The notes below the pieces were generated by a model. That model searched no databases and was not told the origin of the DNA. It saw nothing but the letters and a program-made list of their open reading frames with translations. Below are positions 1 through 9,039 of a DNA stretch of 10,292 nucleotides, piece by piece. The position numbers and the translations under genes are program-made. Every line of letters begins with the position of its first letter. The first letter of the stretch is position 1. The stretch is from Globomyces pollinis-pini (Eukaryota; Chytridiomycota; Chytridiomycetes; Rhizophydiales; Globomycetaceae), in contig MU621560.1 in NCBI GenBank assembly GCA_025399215.1, forward strand, positions 1-10,292. Direction: 5' to 3'.

Positions 1-907
1 GGAATTCAATTCATTCACGAACAAGGCTATAATCATTTAGACGTGAAGCCTGAAAATATTCTTGTCCACCGAAACCCAAATAACTCTATTACTGCTAAAA
101 TATCTGACTTTGGATCTACCAGAACAGAAGGTTCATATGATTCTGTATTTCAAACACCTGGCTATATCCCTCCTGAAGGAATTGTGCAATCAAATCAAAT
201 GATTCTACCACAAGTAATGTATATACCTTACTAACACACAACAGAAAACGTTCAAGTATGATATATACGCGTTTGGGTGTTCTTTAATCCATATCATTCT
301 CCTTGAAAATTACCCAGCCATGTGGAGTGGAGTGAACAAGACTATAGCTCAGAAACGAGAATTTTTGACAAATTCTATTCCAAATACTCAACTGATTGAT
401 TTAATCATCAGTTGCATGGACGACAATCCATATATCAGGCCAACTGCAGCTCTAATCGCCAGCGCTTTGGAAGGATTTAACCAATTGGATTTTTCATCAA
501 AGAAATTACCACAAAATATGAATCAATCTATACTTTTTACTGCAGGAGCCCTGAAACCAGGTGAAAAGCGTGGAGCTTCATCATTAAAGTATGAATCTAC
601 TTCGGATATTTACAAGTACACCGCTGGTAAATTTGTAATGGTTGAAATTGGTTTGGATCAAACTGCCACTTGGCCTGAATTTTTGACGGCTTTTTGCGGT
701 TCATTTGGCATTGAACAAGGATTTAATGCAGCATTATTTAAATCCAAAGTAAATCCTGTTGCAAATCGCGTTACCGTTAATGTGCTCGATAAAGGTGTTT
801 TTAAAGATGTACAGCCATTACTTTTGGATTCTACTGATGACATGAAACAATTATGGATTGAGGATCTGTACACCTTTATTGAAGATTTGAAGATTGAATT
901 AAGCTAG
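1..907 (+). CDS. Protein kinase domain protein, 3' part (5' end outside the window)
   Basis: Exons are <1-213 and 245-907, which join in frame to give the last 291 residues. The fragment opens just before the catalytic loop, HLDVKPEN (residues 12-19), so the HRD Arg is replaced by Leu while the catalytic Asp and the metal-binding Asn remain. DFG is at 36-38, the P+1/APE-like segment TPGYIPPE at 52-59, the subdomain IX motif DIYAFG at 77-82 (formed right after the splice), and the subdomain XI Arg in NPYIRPTA at 136. The lobe therefore looks catalytically competent. The kinase domain ends near residue 150. The remaining 140 residues (LKPGEKRG, then a stretch with predicted strands and helices ending in IEDLKIELS) match nothing I recognise. 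Missing the N-lobe, the family cannot be fixed; the C-lobe looks like a TKL or other Ser/Thr-type kinase. The stop is TAG at 905-907. No canonical AATAAA follows. Confidence 0.85.
214..244 (+). other. Intron, 31 bp, in the kinase gene
   Basis: GTAATG donor, TACTAAC branch-like motif at about 229-235 and CAG acceptor. Removing it joins ...MILPQ to KTFKYDIYAFG in phase 0 and restores kinase subdomain IX. Reading through would reach a TAA at 232-234 inside the intron. Confidence 0.9.
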
Positions 908-1091
908 ATGCAATATAATCTACATGTTTTCCAATTCCCTTTATTCGTTTGTTTTTTGCATGAAGTTTGTTCCATAAACTATCTAACAATGACCGGATAT
1001 GCTAGTTGTTTTTGATGATTCCAATGATTTACATTAATAACATCGGTATCAACTCAAGATACTCCCGTTTCAAACCTATCTAAGAGTTATA

Positions 1092-1101
1092 ATTCCGGAA
1101 T
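1092..1101. promoter_or_regulatory. Palindrome with heat-shock-element geometry (TTCnnGAA)
   Basis: ATTCCGGAAT is a perfect 10 bp inverted repeat with the TTC-2 bp-GAA arrangement of HSF binding units, about 320 bp upstream of the VPS27 start. Only one pair of units is present, so chance is a serious alternative. Confidence 0.2.
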
Positions 1102-1310
1102 CACGTTGAAGTTTTGTACCAATTTGAAATAACAAATGTGAAAATAATCTAGCCTTGATTAAATGGCCAGTCCATTCTTATGTTACACTTATCCAGCATG
1201 AATTAATAATTTCTTCTTACCAAATTAAATGAAATTGACACATTTAGCTTCCGCAATTACAACTTCTTTGGCCTATACTCTGCCAGATTCAAATTCAATG
1301 GCAAAACTCC

Positions 1311-1366
1311 GTAAGTGACTCGATGCGTTCGGTTAAGCTGTTTGATGTGCCCCAATCTAACCCTAG
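1311..1366 (+). other. Candidate 5'-UTR intron of VPS27 (56 bp)
   Basis: A strong donor, GTAAGTG, is followed by an AATCTAACCCTAG branch-plus-acceptor that closely resembles the ACTAACCCTATAG end of the first VPS27 coding intron. It would be removed from the leader 51 bp before the VPS27 ATG. No conserved peptide supports it, and the ATG at 1299 upstream of it is not in frame with VPS27 after splicing. Confidence 0.35.
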
Positions 1367-1417
1367 TAACCCTCATGACTCCACCTGACAATTTACTTTC
1401 CCCAATAACTTCAACTA

Positions 1418-3792
1418 ATGAGTTTGTTCTTTTCAAATCCTTTAGATCCTCTAGTAGAAAAAGCTACTAATGAAAATATTCCTGTAGGTTCAGATGACTT
1501 GGTAACCTGTCTCGATATCGTCGATCTATTAAAAGCAAATAAAGCAACTCCAAAACATTTCACTTTAGCTATAAAAAAACGATTCACTTCAAAAAATCCT
1601 AACGTTCATTTACTCACTTTAGCTCTGGTCGATTACTGTATAAAAAATGCTGGTTCTCATGTCATCATCGAAATTGCTTCAAGAGATTTTACAGATTCTC
1701 TAGTAGCTCTCATTCAATCGGTATATTATTTCATCATTATCTGATATTCAATCATTCATTTATTATTATTCTTATTTAATACTAACCCTATAGAGTAATA
1801 ATGAAGCAGTACTCAAAAAATCACTCGGACTCATTCAAACATGGGCTATGGCCTTTAAGGGAAATCAAGACTTGATTTACTTGTGTGAAGCTTATGATTC
1901 TCTTAAACGTGAAGGTATCAGCATCTTTATTTATCATACTTTCAATTTATGCACTTCAAATTCATATATAGATGTATAATCACTAATATTATAGGAAAAC
2001 TATTTCCAAAACCCGAACCCAACCTAATCAACTCAATTTTATTTGAAACGACCCTTGTAAATGAATCAAAACGACTAACTCTTAGGCCCCTGCTTGGTCT
2101 GACTCGGATATTTGTACTCGCTGTCGAACCACCTTCACAACCTTTAACCGTAAACATCATTGTAGAAACTGTGGAAAAACTTTTTGTCAAGAATGTTCCT
2201 CAAAATCACTTCCTCTACCAAATTTGGGACATACTGAACCCGTTCGAGTTTGTGATACTTGTCACTTTAAACTTACTGATAAAAATGAATCTCTAAAATC
2301 AACTACAAAACCAATTTCTTCCTCACATCAATATGCTATGAATAATAGTGATGAAGATCTCGCTAAAGCCATTGCTGAATCGTTAGAATTATCAAAAAAA
2401 ACAATTTCAAAACCTAAAAAACCAACCAGTTTGGAAGATGAAGAATTAGAACGTGCCATCAAAGAATCGTTGGAAGAATCTCGTAAACAGCAATCACTTT
2501 ACACCCCTTCGAAATCATCTCCTTCCCCAAACTCTCCTGAAATATCCACTTATACGACTTCCCCAAATCCATCCCAATCTAATGAACTTACCGAAACTCA
2601 GCTCAAAAACCTGCAACTGTTTTCTGAACTGGTTGAAAAAACAGACCTTCAAGTACAACAACAAGGATTCACACAATTCAATCCATTTCCTTTACAAACT
2701 CTCTTTGCTCAAGTATCAACCCTTCATCAACAATTAGTACAATCTTTGACTGAAGCTGCTGAAGAGTATCGTCAACTTTATGATTTAAATACGGAAATTA
2801 CTACTGTGATTCAGGATTATGATTCGCTATTGCAACAACGGTTGATGTATTCGCAAAATACTAGGTCGTTTGGGTTTGGTGCACCAGCGTATGGCGCCGC
2901 CGCGGCTTTTTCTGTACAGCCTGGTTTTGGAGTGCCTGGTCAGCCTGGATATGGCCAATCAGTACCTGGTCAGCCTGGATATGGACAGTCGGCGGTACCT
3001 GGTCAACCTGGATATGGACAGCCAGTACCTGGTCAACCTGGATACACTTTACCTGGTCAATCGGTGCCTGGACAACCTGGATATGGGCAACCAGTGGTCG
3101 GTCAACCTGGGTATGGACAGCCTACACCTGTACCAGTACAATCGGTACCTGGACAACCTATGAATAGTCCACCTAATCAATTTGGACAGCCTGGGTATGG
3201 TCAACCCTCTCCATCTGTACCTGGACAACAGATGAATAATCCACCTGGTCAACCTGGACCACCAGGTTATGGTCAATCTGCACAGTCAGCTCCTGGACAA
3301 CCCAGTTATGATATGTCTGGTCAATCAGGGTATGGACACCCTGGTCAACCTAACCACGCTCCGTATGGACAACCAGGTCAACCAACCCAGGCTCCTGGTA
3401 TGCAACCTGAGCAATATGGCCAACCAGGTCAATATAACCAGCCGGGCCAACCTGTATACAATCCACCACAAGCGTATCAACTACAACCAGGCAATCATAG
3501 CCCAGAACAAGCAAGTCAGCCTCAACCTTACACCCAACAACAACCATATACACAAACTCCAAATAACCCATCCCAATCCTACACCACACAAGCGCAACCC
3601 TACAATCCTAACAACCCAGCACATACTCAACATCAACATCAAACGAATATCACTCCACAAACTTATCCTTCCCAACCACAATACGTGTATACAAATGCCG
3701 TTGACCCAGTGGCTTCCATTCCACCTCTACAACCACAGCCTGCGCCTGTAGCTCCTGTCGTTCCACAAGATGCTCCACTGATTGAATTGTAG
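1418..3792 (+). CDS. VPS27: ESCRT-0 subunit Vps27/HRS homologue (VHS-FYVE-UIM protein)
   Basis: Exons 1418-1720, 1794-1914, 1995-2056 and 2086-3792 encode 730 aa, close to the yeast and animal family length. The VHS domain (about 1-145) begins [13 protein letters not shown]. The FYVE finger (163-225) has all eight Zn ligands (C172, C175, C188, C191, C196, C199, C218, C221), the PI3P-binding RKHHCR (184-189), a W166-S-D-S-D segment and RVC. Two UIMs follow: [14 protein letters not shown] (about 251-266) and [14 protein letters not shown] (about 280-296). A helical region (about 332-419) fits the Vps27 core that pairs with Hse1/STAM. Residues 420-600 are rich in PGQPGYGQ, then Gln/Pro/Asn-rich sequence; the last four residues, LIEL, resemble a clathrin box. 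A PSVP near the repeats could be a P[ST]xP ligand of Vps23/TSG101. By family knowledge it binds PI3P and ubiquitinated cargo on early endosomes and recruits ESCRT-I and clathrin. The start is the ATG that opens the VHS domain. Confidence 0.95.
1721..1793 (+). other. VPS27 intron 1 (73 bp)
   Basis: GTATATT donor and ACTAACCCTATAG branch-acceptor. Splicing in phase 0 joins VALIQS to [10 protein letters not shown], continuing the last helices of the VHS domain. Confidence 0.92.
1915..1994 (+). other. VPS27 intron 2 (80 bp)
   Basis: GTATCA donor and CACTAATATTATAG branch-acceptor. Splicing in phase 1 joins YDSLKRE-G to KLFPKPEP, the linker between the VHS and FYVE domains. Confidence 0.88.
2057..2085 (+). 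other. VPS27 intron 3 (29 bp)
   Basis: GTAAATG donor and GACTAACTCTTAG branch-acceptor. Splicing in phase 0 joins ILFETTL to [13 protein letters not shown] and brings the FYVE finger into frame. Unspliced, the upstream frame runs on without any FYVE cysteine pattern, so the intron is required. Confidence 0.92.
2932..3450 (+). repeat. Degenerate PGQPGYGQ coding repeats in VPS27
   Basis: Six exact copies of GQPGYGQ and several variants ([25 protein letters not shown]) are spaced 8-20 residues apart, densest at 2932-3200. The matching DNA units (for example CCTGGTCAACCTGGATATGG) differ at third positions, so the array is diverging rather than freshly amplified. The composition resembles low-complexity, phase-separation-prone or prion-like segments. 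Confidence 0.85.
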
Positions 3793-3820
3793 ATCGTCTT
3801 TTTTTTTTGTTGAATCAATC

Positions 3821-3826
3821 AATAAA
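3821..3826 (+). terminator. VPS27 polyadenylation signal (AATAAA)
   Basis: A canonical AATAAA lies 28 bp after the VPS27 stop, preceded by a run of T at 3799-3808. It falls in the 117 bp gap before the stop codon of the convergent chitin synthase gene, so the two 3' UTRs probably meet or overlap. Confidence 0.7.
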
Positions 3827-3909
3827 GTTTTCTCTAGTACACTTTTTGAAATGATATGAATAATGCTGAATAATTCTTTTAATATTTAAAAAAATGAAAC
3901 GAAAATATA

Positions 3910-6900
3910 TTACTTTTTAGATTTAGATCGTATAGAAGTATCAATCAAACTAGTATCAACGCCATCACGAGGACCAACCAACGAATGTTCATCCCTACCC
4001 ACCGCTCTTTGAAAAGCATCCCGAAAAGCCCTGGACAAAGTGGTAGAAGGTTCATTCCCCACACTGGTATCCTCTGCTCTAAACATACTCGAAGCAAACT
4101 TTTTGAATTGTTTATTAGTCGTCGAAGTTTTCATTGGTGGGGATGATATGATTGGATTCCAATGTAATGGTAATGGTCTTGGACCTTGACAATTCGATGT
4201 TGTTGAATGAATAGATTGAAATGATTGTCTAGTGATGGTATCATGTGATAACGATGGTAATTCAGGTATCGATATATTGGATAATTCTAAATGTTTGGTA
4301 GGTGATAAATGAATACTATGTTGGGTTGGTGTATTCGATGATGGTTGTGAATCTCTTTCATAAATCCATTGTTGTTGTTGACTTTGATTGAATTCAAAAT
4401 TTTGAGGTTTTATTTGAAGATCTTGTAGAATGTGGTAGTTATTTTGGGATGGTTGATTTGGATATGATTTGGAATTGGATTTGTTAGAGATGATATGATT
4501 GGATTGGTTAACACCAAATGAATGTAAGTGACTATGTTTGGATTTGTCTAGAATGGCATGTGAATGATCTTGGTTGGATCTATCTAGAATGGCATGCGAA
4601 AGGTCTTGGTTAGATCGATCGAGAATGGCATGTGAAAGGTCTTGGTTGGATTTATCTAAAATCGCATGTGATAATGAAGCATCAAAATCAGATGTATTTA
4701 AAATAGATTGAGATCTAGATATATCCGATGTATCTAAACCATTACGAGAATGTGATGTATTTAACCGTTTGACTCTTATTGACTCTTGATGATTCATTCG
4801 GGATGTTTCCAATTGAGGTCGTGTTCCTACCCCCAACCGACCACCAAACTCAAATGAAGCATTCATCGATCGATTCCCTTTAGGTTCAATAGCCATTGAT
4901 TCATCAAAACTAAACTCTTTCGGTTCAATGGCCATCGATGATTCCATAGAATTGAATTCATCCAATATAGAACTTTGTCCTTCCAAAAAACTATGGGATT
5001 CTAATTCTGGATTCAAAATAATAGATACATCTTCCGTATTCAAATTACTTTGTGTATAGTTTTTAGCAGGTGATACTTGATGTGGTACCATCTTGTAATC
5101 ATCCAACATTCGTGATCGAGTTTGCGTCATATCAGTATAAGGTACCCCAACTCCATGGTTCAATTGATACCCTGTTGGAATTTGGTCATGGTTTGAATGA
5201 CTCAAACTTTGATAGGATACATCATCTTTACCATAAACAATCTTGGAACTAGATTGCAATAATTGCTCATTCGAAAACGGAACTTGAATGGATCCCATAC
5301 TATTGTCATGATCATCATACTTGCTTTGAGTCATACTCGAATTTTTTTGTTGATTGAGAAATAATTGACTCCAATATTTATTGATTGTATCCCCTGCTTT
5401 TCCTGTTAGTTTCGAACTTGCATCTTCGTAGTTGGATTCATCTATCGATGGATCCGAAGGTTTCAAACTTTGTCGAGATGTATTGGACATGGATTCGTAT
5501 GTGGATGCTTTACTATGAATCGATTCGGATTTTCTAGAGTGCATAGATTCATATTGTGATGATTGGTTATGGATTTCCGATGGAGTGGGATGGTAGAGTG
5601 AAATGTATCGTGATCCAGATGTGTTGGTTTCATTGCCATAACTGCTCATATCTAATGGATCATCATTTGCTATTAAAAACGCAGTGGTTGGCCTTTCAAT
5701 AGATGATCTAATTGATTGACTATCTGGTATACTTTCTATTGTTGAAAGTCGACTGGAGCCTGGGTCATTCATTGTCAACTTGTGAACACGTTGAGGAACG
5801 TCTTTATTGGTTGTAGTTGGTAATGTGTTGATTGTGTAGGATGTTGATAATTGTGTTGGTACAGGTTCATTATGCGACAGCGTTGGATTCATGACTCGTA
5901 ATCGATTCGATCTGTTTTTTGTAGCCTTCTGTTTCATAACTGTTGGCATTTCATTTTTCTGGTTACTATTTGCATTATTAGTCATTCTTGGTATGGAAGG
6001 AACAGTTTTAGATTGTCTTCGATTCTCTTTAATAACATTGAGTTGATCATAATCAGAAACAGATCTCATGACACCAGGTGGATTAATTCTAGCAGGTTTT
6101 GGGTTACGAATATCATCATAAATCAATTGTCTTCTCTCCAATTCCCATTCTTCCCATTTCTTCAATACAACAGAACCAATTATGTAATCACCATCTTTAG
6201 TCGAATGATCCTTGGTTTTATCCTCTCCTTCTACTTTTCGAGTATCTCCCCAACTAAAATCATCAAAATTCCAAAATGCATAGAGCGGTAACATAAAATT
6301 CCATATTGGGATTGCAAGTAAGTATACAAACATCCATAGAACATATTGCGGTTTGCGTGTGGTCATAAGTACTAATACACCCGGTAAAAATAGGGTTATC
6401 ATTAAAATCACTAGTGGTATGATAGGAGTGTTGGCTGAGAATATAGCACCAATAATCAAATAAAAAGTCAATAGAACTGCTGCGGGAAGTGAAACCGTTC
6501 CTAACAATTCCATCTAAAATCAGCTGATTCATGAACCTTACCGCAATTACAAACTGCATACTAAAGCAGAAAGTACCACATAGGTTTGGTAATTTAACCA
6601 ACTCCAACAGATTGTGAATAGTAGAATTGATCCATCGCCGTCTTTGTGATTGCAGCATCTGATAAGTATGAGGAACAGTAGTGTGACAAATAGCTTGCGG
6701 TACAAAAACCATTTTGCGGTTCGGAAACGTTCCCAGCATCAACGTAGATAGAAAACGATCCTCACCCAACAATAGTAAATTCTTCTTGTGTAATGTATCA
6801 ACTATGTTTTCCGAATATGCTTCCACAATATCTGGACTAACTAGAAAAGGTATACAATGACTTCCAGCTGGTGACTTGATTCGATACATACAGAAACACC

Positions 6901-9039
6901 CTGGTAAACAAGTCTACAGTTAACATACATTAAACATACCACTCCTCCAAACACAGATTCAAATGATTTGCCGAGGTTATGGTTGGTAAAGTATTCATAT
7001 ACCTGAATCATCGTTACCCAAGACTCCATCTTATTTTCAACTCTTGTTTCACCACAAAGTCCAATTACTCCGGGGTCGTTCACCATAGTTTGAACCATAT
7101 AACGTAATGAATCGGGTTGTACAATGGTATCTGCGTCAATCATTAAAAGCAACTGATAGAAATCTGGTGTCACTCCTCCTGTTATCTTTTGAATCTTCCA
7201 AAACAAATCATAATCTAAAGCCGTCATCCTATCATTGTATGTAACTCTGGATAGGAAGTTAAACAGCAAAAGTTGAGAATCACGCTTTCCTCTGTTCCCT
7301 GGTTTATCTTGAGGAACAGCTCGTCTTTCGTCTTCATTACCACACTTGACTACCACAATTATGGGTACCGGTCTCTGTTGGTACATGTACCGACCCGCAT
7401 ACTAATATCAAAATTCATAACTTTAAATAATTACCACTTTGGCCATGTTGTGTTGCTTCACTCCATCAGCAATGGCGAGATAACTTTTTGTATCGATTGG
7501 AAGTGTATCGTCTTGTTCGATCAATGAAATGACAATATCCGGAGTAGTTTCTGTGTTTCCTGCCCCTTGTATCAAACCATCACAAATAACAAACAGCAAC
7601 TTTCTGTCATCAGGGTAGTCAGTTGCAGCCAAAGAATCTAAAGTTCCTTTGATTCCTTGTTTATTTTCCGAATAGCATGTCACCAAAAGAATGGTAAACA
7701 AGTCAGTTGGCAATGCCAATGAGCGAGCCCAAGTCTGATTAATCAAGGGTCCATTATTGTTCTGTTCATTGCGTTGAGTTAAATATAAATTTCTAACTGT
7801 GGGGTTCAGATAACCAATATCATTTCGCCCTAATCTGGTACTAATTGATCTTGATATACTTGGGGCTATCATCCAATGAAATACAAGTGCCATAATGAAT
7901 CTATAATATAAATGCTATGAATACATACCTTGCAAGTATAATCCCAAGGATAGTTAGCAACGCGATAATCATCAATGAGTTATACACTGCACACCCAGCA
8001 CTTTCCACTCCAATGATTCCTACGGTATAGCGACTGGCCAAGCAATACATAAATTGAGCTTTATCTGAACTACTACTCATTCCAAGAGTCACATCATTCC
8101 CAGGTATCAATTTATCAAGTGCTGGTATATTTCGATAATCACGATCTTTTTCAATCCGGAAAAAATCGGTTAGATTTAACACGGCTCCATTGAATATAAC
8201 AAGTGTATGTGGTGGCTGGAAATTGGATGACACATCAACCCAATCAAACGTTAGTCTATTTACTGATGGAATTGACTGCAGTGATTTGTATCCTATACAT
8301 TCATTGGTGGATAAACTAGGAGAACCAGGTAGTTTGTTTGGAATTGTACATATTTTTTTGGGATCAACTACAAAGGAATCACAAGCATCAGAATTGGGTT
8401 TAAACAAGCGAGCAATATCAACCCCATACCAATCAGCAGTTAGATTAACAGCAGGATTTTGTTGAGATAAAAATTGTTGCATGGTTGTAAAATTGTACTC
8501 TTGTCCTCTCACCAAACTGGTTGAACGCCAAGGTATTACTGAGGTGCCAGGATTGAAAAATGGATTAGTTTCACCACTATCCCAACAAAGAGTTGATTTC
8601 AACCCGAGTGTAAAGTATGCAACCAGCAGCATTATTAATCCGATGATGACGCACAATGTGATCTATGAAATCAATTGGATGAATTTACCTTTTCTCTCCA
8701 AGCTTGCTGCACATTGGCCCCTTTAATGTTGAATCTTTCCAATAGACCAGGAATGCAACATATAGTTATAGCCGATGAAAGTTGTGACCACCAATCAGAT
8801 TGACTATCAGAGAAAACACTTTGGCCACTTGGTTTCTCTGTCATTTTAGGTGAATTTCTATTTATCCTAGTCGCACCTTCCCATATAAACAAATCTATTT
8901 TACCTTCTCTAGCTGTTGGTGCATTTCTATCTGGAGATCTGAGATTGAATGCATTCCTTGATGCAGGTCTGTTTCGAGATTCTGGTCTTCTTGGAATTCT
9001 TGAATTGGCTCTCAACACATGTATTTGATTGTTTTCCAT
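3910..9039 (-). CDS. CHS: Chitin synthase, division 2 (class IV/Chs3-like), with a long C-terminal tail
   Basis: Exons on the minus strand are 9039-8689, 8662-7929, 7900-7435, 7401-6940, 6913-6542 and 6513-3910, encoding 1662 aa. The enzyme polymerises GlcNAc from UDP-GlcNAc into chitin at the plasma membrane. A basic N-terminus leads to QQAWREK (at 117) and the first membrane segment (118-138). Next come a lumenal domain with DWYGVD (194-199) and a second membrane segment near 344-376. The catalytic GT2 domain carries [11 protein letters not shown] (550-560), DADT (606-609), GGVTCLPGCF, GEDR (721-724) and QRRRW (761-765). Three more membrane segments lie at about 803-876, then FSWGDTR (881-887) and [11 protein letters not shown]. 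After about residue 900 a Ser/Asn/Gln-rich tail runs to the end. No myosin motor is present, unlike classes V and VII of many fungi. The chosen ATG is the first after an in-frame TGA six codons upstream. Confidence 0.96.
4538..4681 (-). repeat. Four 36 bp tandem repeats in the chitin synthase tail
   Basis: On the plus strand, TTGGAT or TTAGAT starts units at 4538, 4574, 4610 and 4646, exactly 36 bp apart. Each encodes a 12-residue unit of the type [12 protein letters not shown] (about residues 1406-1454). The inner units are the most alike, with the outer two drifting ([14 protein letters not shown]). This is typical of a variable-number coding repeat. Confidence 0.9.
4883..4941 (-). repeat. 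Duplicated SMAIEPK motif in the chitin synthase tail
   Basis: Two copies of SMAIEPK lie 13 residues (39 bp) apart, with GGTTCAATRGCCATYGATG on the plus strand at 4883 and 4922. They are in frame within an acidic Ser-rich stretch ([17 protein letters not shown]). Confidence 0.75.
6514..6541 (-). other. Chitin synthase intron 5 (28 bp)
   Basis: GTAAGG donor, CTGATTTTAG branch-acceptor. Phase 0 splicing joins SMQFVIA to [12 protein letters not shown], the conserved membrane segment after the catalytic domain. Confidence 0.93.
6914..6939 (-). other. Chitin synthase intron 4 (26 bp)
   Basis: GTATGT donor and TTAACTGTAG branch-acceptor. Phase 0 splicing produces [20 protein letters not shown], an invariant chitin synthase block, so these boundaries are very secure despite the tiny size. 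Confidence 0.96.
7402..7434 (-). other. Chitin synthase intron 3 (33 bp)
   Basis: GTAATT donor, TTGATATTAG acceptor. Phase 0 splicing joins HNMAKV to [13 protein letters not shown]. Its length is divisible by three, but the fourth in-frame codon is TAA, so retention would still stop translation. Confidence 0.93.
7901..7928 (-). other. Chitin synthase intron 2 (28 bp)
   Basis: AG|GTATGT donor and TATTATAG acceptor. Phase 2 splicing reads [16 protein letters not shown] through the second membrane segment. I see no clear CTNAC-type branch motif in it. Retention gives a TAG at its last bases. Confidence 0.9.
8663..8688 (-). other. Chitin synthase intron 1 (26 bp)
   Basis: AAG|GTAAAT donor and TTGATTTCATAG acceptor. 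Phase 0 splicing joins QQAWREK to [13 protein letters not shown], the first membrane segment, as in the family. Retention gives an in-frame TGA inside the intron. Confidence 0.93.

Larger units (their letters stand above)
908..1417. other. Intergenic: kinase 3' UTR and VPS27 upstream region
   Basis: This is 510 bp of AT-rich sequence with no open frame of useful length and no recognisable tRNA or other RNA gene. It must contain the kinase terminator and the VPS27 promoter and leader. Two details stand out: a perfect ATTCCGGAAT palindrome at 1092-1101 and an intron-like segment at 1311-1366. Neither is proven functional. Confidence 0.6.

Noticed and set aside
908..1417. A small extra gene between the kinase and VPS27
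   Set aside because: No frame of useful length and no conserved peptide; the sequence is explained well enough as UTR and promoter.
1949..2296. 115-residue plus-strand frame across the VHS-FYVE junction
   Set aside because: It only reads through the 29 bp intron and out of the FYVE frame; splicing restores all eight zinc-binding cysteines in the other frame.
2870..3751. Long open frames in other phases and on the minus strand across the VPS27 repeat region
   Set aside because: They are by-products of the biased Gly/Gln/Pro/Tyr codons; their peptides are low-complexity and match no family, while the VPS27 frame has coherent domains.
5070..5252. Short plus-strand frames inside the chitin synthase tail
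   Set aside because: They lie antisense to a continuous, family-supported coding exon and have no recognisable content.
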